Notes: generated from the letters alone by a model not told the origin. Counted from the stretch's first letter, positions 1 to 6,173 are shown. The stretch is DNA of 7,043 nt from Clostridium sp. (GCA_023666975.1 JAMPAW010000168.1:1-7043); one strand, 5' to 3'. Numbers and translations are program-made.

Positions 1-14
1 CTGCCTTCTCAGTG

Positions 15-35
15 ACCTCCGTGGGAGGTGTTTTT
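15..35 (+). terminator. Rho-independent terminator of an upstream transcript
   Basis: ACCTCC (15-20) and GGAGGT (24-29) form a perfect 6-bp stem around a GTG loop, followed by G and five Ts (31-35). This is the classic intrinsic terminator layout for + strand transcription entering from the left, so the upstream gene probably ends just outside the window. The AT-rich bases after it carry no start of a convincing gene. Confidence 0.6.
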
Positions 36-36
36 C

Positions 37-600
37 AAAAGCGAGTGCAAAGGTATGGCTTTTTTCACAAACCCGCAAGGATTTTATGAAGAAAATTTGA
101 AAAAACATGCATTTTTACAGGTGTTGTTGATGTGGGTCAAGTGGTTTTAAGAGTAATACCTTATTATATAATATATGCATGGTGGTTCTTTGATGTTTTA
201 CTGTGTGTGTGTGGGGGGGGGGGAATGGACATTTAAGAAGAAAGAAAAACGCATCAATCTCAATAAAGGAATCATCTACCCATCCCCACCCTTCCATCCA
301 ACATATTCTTTTCACAGGACCAAAGTTACTGTTGTTTTCTATATGGTAATCTTATTCTCATACAAAGGGGGTACCTATACTATCCTTTTACAAGACAGGC
401 TTGGGGGTAATGCCATTTGGACGGGCTGTCATGTGAAGGGGTAAGATAATGGAAAAATAAGAAAACTCGGCATATTTTTCGTGTCTAAATTTGCGAAAAA
501 CAGAACCGGCGATTTTTTTCCTGAAAAACCGCTGAATTTTTCAACTCCGCTATACTGTTAATATACAGGCAGTTAAGCAGAAACCGCCGCTCAAATATTT
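37..600. other. Intergenic region without a supported gene
   Basis: No convincing coding sequence lies here. The longest open frame (175-444, +) has no homology that I recognise, runs through a TG/G low-complexity tract and has an implausible composition. A TAAATTTG motif at 486-493 fits the Bacteroidota -7 promoter consensus, but I see no matching -33 element and no gene nearby. Several A/T homopolymers are present. The stretch could be decayed sequence or a regulatory spacer. Confidence 0.5.
202..223 (+). repeat. TG dinucleotide repeat running into an 11-base G tract
   Basis: Six TG units (202-213) run directly into a run of 11 Gs (213-223). Such simple repeats are prone to slipped-strand length change. 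The tract lies in a gene-free stretch about 880 bases before the first gene of the operon, so any effect on expression is not evident. It is the longer of two long G runs in the window; the other (2245-2254) lies in a gene. Confidence 0.85.
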
Positions 601-608
601 CGTCCTGC

Positions 609-700
609 CCTGCAAAAGGTTACCTTTGGGTGGACAAAAGGTTACCTTTCACCCTGTAAAAGGTAACGGTTTGCGGTGTGAATGGTAACCTTTTACAGGG
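609..700. repeat. Cluster of four GGTTACC-type near-palindromes
   Basis: Four copies of a motif close to CCCTGYAAAAGGTTACCTTT occur in about 92 bases. Copies near 609-627 and 631-649 are in direct orientation, the copy near 652-671 is direct but diverged (AAAAGGTAACGG), and the copy near 681-700 is inverted. Each core (AAAGGTTACCTTT) is itself almost palindromic, as expected of a dimeric DNA-binding site or of a mobile palindromic repeat. No coding potential is evident in the cluster. Confidence 0.75.
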
Positions 701-706
701 CTTTTT
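652..706 (+). terminator. Strong hairpin with T tract (terminator-like)
   Basis: CCCTGTAAAAGGT (652-664) pairs perfectly with ACCTTTTACAGGG (688-700), giving a 13-bp stem and a 23-base loop. It is followed by C and five Ts (702-706), then another T run at 712-716. No gene is visible directly upstream, so it may instead be part of the repeat cluster and act as a regulatory or processing structure. Confidence 0.4.
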
Positions 707-967
707 GTGGCTTTTTGTGCAAAATTGCATAAAAATTGCCTTGGAAACGCTTGTCTTCAGGCCATAAGTGCCTCATCCCCCCCGAAAGGGGATAAAAATA
801 AGAAAACTCATACCCTAATCCGGAGAAAAAAATAACTGTTTTTTTCATTGTCGCCACACCTCAACAGCGGGAATAATCAGGGAGCGACAGTTACCACCAC
901 ACAAGGTGTAAGGACGGGAATACAGCTGTGGGCAATTACGATGTGAAGCCGCCGTTTACGCTGTTTG

Positions 968-999
968 CTTGCCACAGTCATTCTTTATCCGCAACTTTG
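968..999 (+). promoter_or_regulatory. Candidate Bacteroidota sigma-70 promoter of the 1107-4225 operon
   Basis: CTTG at 968-971 and CAACTTTG at 992-999 are spaced by 20 bases. This resembles the Bacteroides pattern TTTG, 19-21 bases, TAnnTTTG, with one mismatch in the -7 element (C for T). Transcription would start near 1005 and leave about 100 bases of leader. The bases immediately before the first ATG are A-rich (AAAACAAACA) with no Shine-Dalgarno sequence, as is usual in this phylum. Confidence 0.4.
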
Positions 1000-1106
1000 C
1001 ACTGGAATCCATCCCTGCCTGATATTGCGGCAAGGGGGATTTCAACAACGGAGTTATCACTTTCCGAACAACAGTTTTTATCCATTAACTCTAAAACAAA
1101 CATTCT

Positions 1107-1742
1107 ATGAGAAAAGTTATTCTGTCAGCATGCCTGCTATGCTTCTGCGTGGGTATCACGGCTCAGGACGGCAGGCCGAAGAAGGACAGGGAGAGAAAGA
1201 AAATGGCTGAGATTACGTCGGTCATCAGTATCAGCAACATGCAGCGGAAGGGCATACATGACGCTCTGAGCAGAAAGCGTGAGGGAACGGAGGCTCTGGA
1301 CTCCACGCTGACGGCAAGGGAGGCGGCTTTCAGGAAATATGCCATCGACAAGGAGTGTCACGAGGAACTCGTCAGGCAGCTCTCTGACCGGCAGATTGCG
1401 GAATACTGCAATGCGGTATTCGCACCGGAGGTGGAGGCCAAGACAGCTTACCGCATGTCACTGCTCACCGAGGTGGACAACGACTATACGGAGAAGGAAC
1501 TGGCCGTGGCGCGGAAGGAGATTTACAGGTATCTCATGCTGGAGAAGATTGTCTATTTCAAATACAAATATGACTTTGCCCGCCAGAAGGAGAACATCAG
1601 CCGGCTGAAGGCCATACAGCCGGCTGCACTGAAGTCGAGCCTCAACAATGAAAAGCAGAAGGGTTACGGAAAGGTGATGTCGGGAAGGGTAAGCTGGCAT
1701 CACGGCAACAGGAACGGACATAGAGGGAGGAACGGACGATGA
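1107..1742 (+). CDS. Exported charged helical protein of unknown function
   Basis: The family is not recognised. The 211-aa product starts with a clear signal peptide: basic MRK, a hydrophobic core at residues 4-17, and probable signal peptidase I cleavage after Ala19 (TA|QDG). The mature part is rich in Lys, Arg and Glu, with long stretches likely to be helical or coiled-coil (about residues 45-180), and ends in a basic Gly/Asn/Arg/His-rich tail. A periplasmic or envelope location is inferred. The start is chosen because it gives the signal peptide and follows an A-rich leader. The stop overlaps the next start as ATGA, so it is translationally coupled to the Sel1-repeat gene. GC-rich codon use matches that gene. 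It could be an adaptor or scaffold for the products encoded downstream, but nothing in the sequence shows this. Confidence 0.85.
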   Translation: MRKVILSACLLCFCVGITAQDGRPKKDRERKKMAEITSVISISNMQRKGIHDALSRKREGTEALDSTLTAREAAFRKYAIDKECHEELVRQLSDRQIAEYCNAVFAPEVEAKTAYRMSLLTEVDNDYTEKELAVARKEIYRYLMLEKIVYFKYKYDFARQKENISRLKAIQPAALKSSLNNEKQKGYGKVMSGRVSWHHGNRNGHRGRNGR

Positions 1743-2434
1743 GGGGACGGCTTTATTTTCTTGCAATACTGCTGGCGTTTACGGTGAATGGTTCCGCACA
1801 GCGGCAGGACAGTCTGCGAGGCAGACCATCGGAGAGGCAGCTGCTTATCATGGCACGTCAGTACAGGCTCGGCATTATGCGCGAGGCTAATCCTGAAAAG
1901 GCGGTGAGGATTTACAGGTATCTTGCCGCTAAGAACAATGCCAAGGCCATGAACGAACTCGGGAAATGCTGTCTCAACGGCGATGGCATACGGAAGAACG
2001 CAAGGGCGGCGGCGGTACTTTTCATGAAGGCCGCGAAACTCGGAAGCAGGGAGGCGAAATGTAATCTGGCTCTCATCTGGCAGAAAGGGCTTCACGGCGT
2101 GGCGGACTACCAGAGGGCATACGCCTTGTACAGAGAGGTGGCGGACTCGGGGTCGGTGCAGGGACTCTACGGTGCGGGCTACCTTATGTACAAGGGACTT
2201 GGCGTGAAGCAGGACTATGCCGGGGCTGTAAGGCTGCTGGAACAGGGGGGGGGGCTGAGAGGAAGCATCCGGGATGTTGCATGCTGCTGGCGTCATACTA
2301 TGCCAACGGATATGGCGGGGAGCAGGACCTGGAGAAAGCGGAGAGGTTCTGGCGCATGGCGTCGAGAAACGGAAACAGCTGGACGGTGGATGTCACGAAA
2401 AGGGGACTCGCCGACTCAATATCCAACCGTATAA
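1739..2434 (+). CDS. Sel1-repeat exported protein, N-terminal part (frame broken at G10)
   Basis: The protein opens with a signal peptide cleaved probably after Ala20 (GSA|QRQ). From about residue 39 it carries Sel1/TPR-like helical repeats, shown by recurring patterns such as A-x-x-x-L-G-x-x-x-x-x-G-x-G and KAA-x-x-G (for example ELGKCCLNGDGIRKN, FMKAAKLGS, GYLMYKGLGVKQDYA). Sel1 repeats generally mediate protein-protein contacts. At residue 170 the frame enters a run of 10 Gs; beyond it the reading no longer looks like a Sel1 repeat and stops at 2434 (231 aa). The repeat pattern resumes in the frame starting codons at 2254 (AERKHP, then MLLASYYANGYGG). A tract of 8 or 11 Gs would join the two frames into about 471-472 aa, while 9 Gs would give an immediate TGA. 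It overlaps the previous stop (ATGA). The break may be a phase-variable switch, a true mutation or an assembly error. Confidence 0.8.
   Translation: MRGRLYFLAILLAFTVNGSAQRQDSLRGRPSERQLLIMARQYRLGIMREANPEKAVRIYRYLAAKNNAKAMNELGKCCLNGDGIRKNARAAAVLFMKAAKLGSREAKCNLALIWQKGLHGVADYQRAYALYREVADSGSVQGLYGAGYLMYKGLGVKQDYAGAVRLLEQGGGLRGSIRDVACCWRHTMPTDMAGSRTWRKRRGSGAWRRETETAGRWMSRKGDSPTQYPTV
2245..2254 (+). repeat. Run of 10 Gs inside the Sel1-repeat gene
   Basis: Ten consecutive Gs separate the two halves of one Sel1-repeat coding sequence. With 10 Gs the upstream frame continues out of register to 2434; with 9 it meets TGA at once; with 8 or 11 the full protein through 3156 is restored. Long G runs inside coding sequence are typical slipped-strand sites and are also common sequencing-error sites. 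Confidence 0.9.
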
Positions 2435-3156
2435 ACCGTAAGGGTACGTGGACGCACGTAAAAAACAAGGTGCTCTCCGGTGAGGTGTTGCCGGAAATAA
2501 CCGCCTCGGTCGGGGCACAGGAGATTGCGGGCATGTGGAGCGGAAAGGCATATTCCTACGACTGGTCGGGAAAGACCATTGTTGGGGAGCGTGACTTCCG
2601 CCTCAGCATAGAGTGTTCCGGCGACAGTGTGCATATCTCATGCTACGAGGGTGACTCGCTCGTCACTGCCTATTCGCCGCGGATGAAAGAGGGAAGGTAT
2701 GTCTCCAAGATGCTTACCGAGGAGCAGAAGGCGTTCCCATGGACGGTGACAAGCACTATGTTTGCCAGGAAGGACGGGCATCTCCTTGCCAGAATGAGGA
2801 CGCTGAACCTGAAGAGCCTCTCGACGGGGAAGCCCATGATTGCCGTGCTGACACGTGACGGGTGGTCAGTGACGGACGCTTCCGCGGAACCGTCCTTCAC
2901 TCTCAACAGTGCCTCATACTCAGGAGGACAGCTGCTGCTGGACATCACTGCCACAGTGGACATGGAGGCGGACATAAGCCTGTGTTCCGTCTACGGCACT
3001 ACAATTCAGCAACTTGGGACAAAAAGAATTGAAAAGGGAAGCAATAAAATTGCAGTCCCTGCGTTATTAAACCGGAGAGACATGGCAGGCATAGTCGCCG
3101 TTTCTCATAAAAACGAGAGACACTCGAGGACAATAACTGTCGGCGGCTATGAATAG
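2281..3156 (+). CDS. Sel1-repeat exported protein, C-terminal part (beta-rich with sorting-domain-like end)
   Basis: This is the downstream portion of the gene beginning at 1739, in the +1-shifted frame; its open frame extends back through the G tract (from about 2254), and the ATG at 2281 is merely the first in frame. It starts with the last Sel1 repeat (LLASYYANGYGGEQDLEKAERFWRMA). A beta-rich region follows (GMWSGKAYSYDWSGKTIVG onwards, about residues 85-190 of this fragment), possibly a lipocalin-like or jelly-roll module. The last 70 residues, with SLCSVYGTTIQQL, KGSNKIAVPAL and a final RTITVGGYE, resemble by pattern the immunoglobulin-like C-terminal domains used for type IX secretion, though weakly. 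Independent translation would lack a signal peptide. The end overlaps the next gene by 8 bases, so coupling is likely. Composition turns more AT-rich after about 2998. Confidence 0.75.
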   Translation: MLLASYYANGYGGEQDLEKAERFWRMASRNGNSWTVDVTKRGLADSISNRINRKGTWTHVKNKVLSGEVLPEITASVGAQEIAGMWSGKAYSYDWSGKTIVGERDFRLSIECSGDSVHISCYEGDSLVTAYSPRMKEGRYVSKMLTEEQKAFPWTVTSTMFARKDGHLLARMRTLNLKSLSTGKPMIAVLTRDGWSVTDASAEPSFTLNSASYSGGQLLLDITATVDMEADISLCSVYGTTIQQLGTKRIEKGSNKIAVPALLNRRDMAGIVAVSHKNERHSRTITVGGYE

Positions 3157-4225
3157 GACAAGACTGCTGCACATCCTTATGATGCTCTCAATTATGATAC
3201 CGCTCAGCATGCCCTGCCACGCAGCATGGGACGATGATGACGATGACTGGTATGACTGGTATGATTGGTACGATGAGGATGACGACGACGACGATGACGA
3301 CGACTGGCCGTACGGTGACGATGATGACTACGACTGGCCGTACGGTGACGATGATGACGATGATGAGTGGGGATGGGATGACGGTAACGGGCATACCATA
3401 TACGGATTCGATTTTGACGGAGACGGAAATGACGACCTGTTCATTGCCACTGACGAGGATGGAAACGGCACGTCAATGTCATACTTTGAGAACGGATACC
3501 AGGAATTTGTACAGTTCGGACATGACAGCTCAGATGATGACGATGATGTCGACTGGGGCGGATTCAATGATGATGATCAAAACGATGGGGACGAAGACGG
3601 CAGGGATTATCCTGAGGACGAGGACGAATATTCTAATGTGGGTGCGTATGACAACAATAATGCGGACATTACTGTCCCAAAAACAGCAATACATACTCCC
3701 GCGGCAGGAGAGGTTCTCTTCAAAGACAATCTTCCGGCACAGTCGTTGAAACAGAAAGCGAAAATGGACTGCGTCCCAACAGCTATAGCAAATATCCTAA
3801 AACACATGGGCAGTGAACAGTCTGCCGAGGAAATACGAAAGATTATCAGCGAAGGATACAATAAAGAACATAACGTACGTGTTGCAACCGACGGGGTTGA
3901 TCCAATATACTTGGAAGGCCTAATGGCTCAAATTTCCTTCGAGCGTTCTTGCCTTGCTGATATTGTAAAGGATTTAGATGCCGGATATCCGTTATTGGCA
4001 CTCATAGACACAGATGCAGGCCTACACATGGTTGAAATTGTAGGGTATTTCGATGACAGCAAAAAGTTTGATCCAGACTCCTTTGGGGACTATTCAGACG
4101 ATTCAAATAAAAAGGGAAGTATCATCACTACATTCCAATGTATAAATCCCGGCACAGGACAATATGAAGTCCATCATAAATCTGCATTTCAGAACCACCC
4201 GACTGACATTTATAAAAGAATGTAA
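3149..4225 (+). CDS. Exported Asp-rich protein with C-terminal papain/C39-like cysteine peptidase domain
   Basis: The 358-aa product has a signal peptide (cleavage near Ala25). An extreme acidic segment (about residues 27-82) of Asp runs broken by WYD and DWPYG units follows. DFDGDGNDD (88-96) and DEDGNG (102-107) resemble calcium-binding loops of EF-hand, dockerin or FG-GAP type, and a second acidic stretch spans about 127-161. The C-terminal domain shows Q-x5-C spacing as in papain (Gln202, Cys208 in KMDCVPTAIANILKHMG), a candidate catalytic His293 in LHMVEIVGY, and Asn333 in INPGTG, where C39 enzymes usually carry Asp. This suggests a papain/C39-like cysteine peptidase or related transferase; activity is inferred. 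It overlaps the Sel1 gene by 8 bases, and the next gene starts 34 bases on. GC content falls from the acidic half to the peptidase half, suggesting a swapped domain. An exported peptidase effector is the favoured reading. Confidence 0.8.
   Translation: MNRTRLLHILMMLSIMIPLSMPCHAAWDDDDDDWYDWYDWYDEDDDDDDDDDWPYGDDDDYDWPYGDDDDDDEWGWDDGNGHTIYGFDFDGDGNDDLFIATDEDGNGTSMSYFENGYQEFVQFGHDSSDDDDDVDWGGFNDDDQNDGDEDGRDYPEDEDEYSNVGAYDNNNADITVPKTAIHTPAAGEVLFKDNLPAQSLKQKAKMDCVPTAIANILKHMGSEQSAEEIRKIISEGYNKEHNVRVATDGVDPIYLEGLMAQISFERSCLADIVKDLDAGYPLLALIDTDAGLHMVEIVGYFDDSKKFDPDSFGDYSDDSNKKGSIITTFQCINPGTGQYEVHHKSAFQNHPTDIYKRM
3301..3358 (+). repeat. 28-bp exact direct repeat with 30-bp period in the acidic segment
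   Basis: Bases 3301-3328 and 3331-3358 are identical, with TA between them, giving a 30-bp (10-codon) period that encodes repeated DDWPYGDDDD blocks. Just upstream, near 3249-3275, a 9-bp unit encodes WYD three times. The unit keeps the reading frame, so copy-number change would lengthen or shorten the acidic segment without breaking the gene. Confidence 0.9.
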
Positions 4226-4259
4226 TAATACAAACAACTATTTTAACAGAACTCAAACA

Positions 4260-4700
4260 ATGAAAGAAAAACTAATCACTCTAATTGCATTACTTACCCT
4301 ATGTCTTCCAGGCAAGACACAAGTAACAGTTAGTCTTCAAAGATTAAATGGAACCACATGGCGCCTTGTTTATCCGGAGCCTGATGAAGAACAAGTCTTA
4401 TTGAAATTTTCAAACACTGCTGCTGAGACAATTATGCAATTCCGTAAAGATGATGTCTTGAAATTTCAACGGAAGTATTATCTTAGTGATGGGATACCAT
4501 CTGAATTTGACTTTGCGAGTGTTGGAAAGAAAAATACTGGAACATATATAATAATGTATAATGACAACACCCACAGAGTAATGTCGTATAAGGTTCTCCG
4601 TCTCAGTTTTGACACCCTCAGGTTGCATTACATCCCCATACCGGGAACTATTATCGGAAGCAAGGAAGGACAGGAACTATTATACAGAAGAGTACAGTGA
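4260..4700 (+). CDS. Small exported lipocalin-like protein (paralog 1)
   Basis: A 146-aa protein with a signal peptide (MKEK, hydrophobic core 5-17, probable cleavage after Thr20 before QVTV). The motif LNGTTW (29-34) followed by alternating beta-type segments fits a small lipocalin-like beta-barrel of the kind common in exported Bacteroidota proteins; this fold call is by pattern only. It is about two-thirds identical, without gaps, to the product of the gene at 6480, and shares the motif position with the gene at 4907. The start at 4260 is preferred over an upstream in-frame ATG (4164) because it gives the signal peptide, and because the bases before it (AACTCAAACA) match those before the paralog's ATG. 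It starts 34 bases after the peptidase gene with no terminator between, so co-transcription is likely. A role as inhibitor or immunity protein for the peptidase is inferred from position only. Confidence 0.85.
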   Translation: MKEKLITLIALLTLCLPGKTQVTVSLQRLNGTTWRLVYPEPDEEQVLLKFSNTAAETIMQFRKDDVLKFQRKYYLSDGIPSEFDFASVGKKNTGTYIIMYNDNTHRVMSYKVLRLSFDTLRLHYIPIPGTIIGSKEGQELLYRRVQ

Positions 4701-4743
4701 CAGAGAAATTCTGACTGACAATAATCATAAGGGAAGAAATACG

Positions 4744-4783
4744 GAAGCGGAGATTATGCGGGTACAATATCTCCGCTTCTTTT
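4744..4783 (+). terminator. Rho-independent terminator after the gene ending at 4700
   Basis: GAAGCGGAGAT (4744-4754) and ATCTCCGCTTC (4769-4779) form a perfect 11-bp GC-containing stem with a 14-base loop, followed by four Ts (4780-4783). It probably ends the transcript that carries the 1107-4700 genes. Confidence 0.8.
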
Positions 4784-4843
4784 ATACACATAGGAAGAAT
4801 GAAATATTTTCTCATCACAGTGATTTTTTAACATACTAATGTA

Positions 4844-4873
4844 ACTGTATTACAACTATTATCAGTAACTTTG
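4844..4873 (+). promoter_or_regulatory. Candidate promoter for the gene at 4907
   Basis: TAACTTTG at 4866-4873 matches the Bacteroidota -7 consensus TAnnTTTG exactly. The -33 position holds only a weak ACTG (4844-4847, 18-base spacing). The element sits between a terminator and the next start, as expected for a fresh transcription unit. The surrounding sequence from AACATAC (4830) to about 4880 is conserved upstream of the paralogous gene at 6480. Confidence 0.55.
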
Positions 4874-4906
4874 TCAGCAAACTAATACAAATCAAACTCT
4901 TATACT

Positions 4907-5374
4907 ATGAAAAGAGCACTGTTCATATTAACACTACTGATTGTTGCATGTACGGCATGTAATGCCCAGGTCTGTATAAAGTCAAGGCAACTTGATGGGA
5001 CAACATGGAAAGTTATCTGGAAAGACAAGTGGGTTGAAAAAAGATGGGTATTCTCCTCAAAAGAATTAAAGGAGACTGTATACTTACATAAAATATCAAA
5101 ATCTTACAAGCATACATACGCATACTATCTTACACCGACAAACAGCGAGCCTTTCCTGCACAAGAAAGCCGGGACTTCCACCTCCGGAAAATTCCTGTAC
5201 CTGTATGATAAAACAAAGAAAGAGCGTAAAGAATTAATAATTGAATCTTTCGATCAGGAAAAAGGACTCATGACCGTCAGATATATAGCACAGCCTATGA
5301 AAAAGGGAACCGGCCCATATTATGGAAGTGGAGAGCCGGTGATTTATACCTTGAAAAGGATGTCCAACAAATAA
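4907..5374 (+). CDS. Small exported lipocalin-like protein (divergent paralog 2), possible lipoprotein
   Basis: A 155-aa protein with a signal sequence. IVAC (12-15) could serve as a lipobox with Cys15 lipidated, while NAQ at 19-21 would allow ordinary cleavage after Ala20; the two cannot be separated by eye. The motif LDGTTW falls at residues 29-34, exactly where LNGTTW and LNGTVW lie in the products at 4260 and 6480, so a common origin is likely, although the rest has diverged and is much richer in Lys. Predicted strands continue to the end (PVIYTLKRM, compare LLYRRV in the others). It has its own promoter-like element and a following hairpin, so it appears to be a single-gene transcription unit. 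Function is unknown; an inhibitor, immunity or ligand-binding role is possible. Confidence 0.85.
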   Translation: MKRALFILTLLIVACTACNAQVCIKSRQLDGTTWKVIWKDKWVEKRWVFSSKELKETVYLHKISKSYKHTYAYYLTPTNSEPFLHKKAGTSTSGKFLYLYDKTKKERKELIIESFDQEKGLMTVRYIAQPMKKGTGPYYGSGEPVIYTLKRMSNK

Positions 5375-5398
5375 TATTTTCTGACAGACGTACAAATA

Positions 5399-5446
5399 AA
5401 AATGAATATGAGGGAAAGAACAGAAGTTTACCCTTATATTCATTTT
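5399..5446 (+). terminator. Hairpin terminator after the gene ending at 5374
   Basis: A 16-bp inverted repeat with one G-U pair joins AAAATGAATATGAGGG (5399-5414) to CCCTTATATTCATTTT (5431-5446) around a 16-base loop. It is AT-rich, and its 3' arm ends in four Ts. It lies 25 bases after the stop. The symmetric A and T ends would allow it to work in either direction. Confidence 0.6.
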
Positions 5447-5454
5447 CAAAGTAA

Positions 5455-5595
5455 CCAAACTCTGCAAATAACAAAGGAATTGTAGATTCACCAACGAAGT
5501 GCAATAAATCTACATCTGATAATGCATATATCAATTCCTATGGTGGCAATTATAAATACGACTGGCGTGGAATGCTGAATCTGTTAGGATATTAA
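5455..5595 (+). pseudogene. Possible remnant of a small gene's 3' end
   Basis: Between the hairpin and the next gene, one frame stays open for 46 codons before TAA at 5593-5595, without any ATG near its beginning. It ends in a peptide with protein-like composition (NSYGGNYKYDWRGMLNLLGY). No family is recognised. It may be the tail of a deleted gene, or chance in an AT-rich spacer. Confidence 0.2.
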
Positions 5596-5615
5596 CCACA
5601 CAAAAAAAAACAAAC

Positions 5616-6173
5616 ATGAAAACATTTTGTTCACTTTCAACAACGCACGGATGGATAATTGCCTTGATGTTCATATATGCCATCCCTCTATACGGCATGA
5701 CACAAGAAACTTCAGAGAGAATAGTTGACGGTATTATAGAAATAAAATATACAGGCAATAGATCTATTGGGTATGATTACACAACGGAAGAGATAAAGAC
5801 GGCATATAAACTATTGTTAAGCAAGTCTAAAGCAATGGATTACAACACACTTCTTCCTGAAGAAACAAAACGTATGGGAATGCATCAGGCTGTTATTAAA
5901 TGTAGAGACCATGTGCAGGAAGAAATCTTCAAACGCACAAATGCAAAAGAATATCTTGCTGGGAAAAGGATACGCTTAAACTTTGCCAGTCTGTCTGACG
6001 GTTCTGTCGTGTTGAGCAATATTTACAGCAATGAAAATCTCATTAACACAATAGGCACTGACGGTATAAAAGAGCTTATAAGCATATTACAGTCATATAG
6101 ATTTGAGCAATATAATGATCATGGGAAATACCATTTGAGATGGTTTATCACGATTTTTATCCCAAAGGAATAG
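5616..6173 (+). CDS. Exported or membrane-anchored protein of unknown function
   Basis: The family is not recognised. The 185-aa product begins with a Cys/Ser/Thr-containing segment and a hydrophobic stretch (about residues 12-27, WIIALMFIYAIPLYGM) that would serve as signal peptide or N-terminal anchor. A helical, charged middle follows (about 60-120). The last 65 residues (RLNFASLSDGSVVLSN, then a helix-like KELISILQSYRFEQY, then a WFITIFIP strand) have the strand-helix-strand order seen in TonB C-terminal domains; this is only a pattern resemblance. The start follows a run of nine As and CAAAC, a typical A-rich leader. AT-rich composition matches its small neighbours rather than the GC-rich operon at 1107. 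It sits between two lipocalin-like paralogs, so it belongs to the same accessory block. No clear promoter is seen. Confidence 0.75.
   Translation: MKTFCSLSTTHGWIIALMFIYAIPLYGMTQETSERIVDGIIEIKYTGNRSIGYDYTTEEIKTAYKLLLSKSKAMDYNTLLPEETKRMGMHQAVIKCRDHVQEEIFKRTNAKEYLAGKRIRLNFASLSDGSVVLSNIYSNENLINTIGTDGIKELISILQSYRFEQYNDHGKYHLRWFITIFIPKE

Noticed and set aside
115..315. 66-aa open frame on - strand
   Set aside because: It reads across the same low-complexity tract in reverse and has no signal of coding.
175..444. 89-aa open frame on + strand
   Set aside because: It runs through the TG/G tract, has an odd composition, no promoter or leader and no recognisable domain; likely chance.
609..700. CRISPR array
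   Set aside because: The repeats are too short and too closely spaced, with mixed orientation and no regular spacers.
775..793. C-run/GAAA/G-run hairpin as a terminator
   Set aside because: The stem is short and followed by As rather than Ts, with no upstream gene on the + strand.
928..1210. Two overlapping open frames on + strand before and across the first gene
   Set aside because: They overlap the promoter and the signal peptide of the gene at 1107, which is clearly the real frame.
1700..2296. 198-aa open frame on - strand
   Set aside because: It is antisense to the Sel1 repeats; it is long only because GC-rich codons lack stops in the opposite frame.
3188..3749. Met/Thr-rich and Val/Ile-rich frames over the Asp-rich region on both strands
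   Set aside because: They are frame shadows of GAT/GAC repeats; the signal peptide and peptidase domain fix the true frame.
4164..4259. Upstream in-frame start giving a 178-aa version of the 4260 gene
   Set aside because: It would bury the signal peptide and overlap the peptidase gene; the paralog comparison supports 4260.
4609..4839. 76-aa open frame on + strand
   Set aside because: It overlaps the end of the 4260 gene out of frame and runs through the terminator hairpin.
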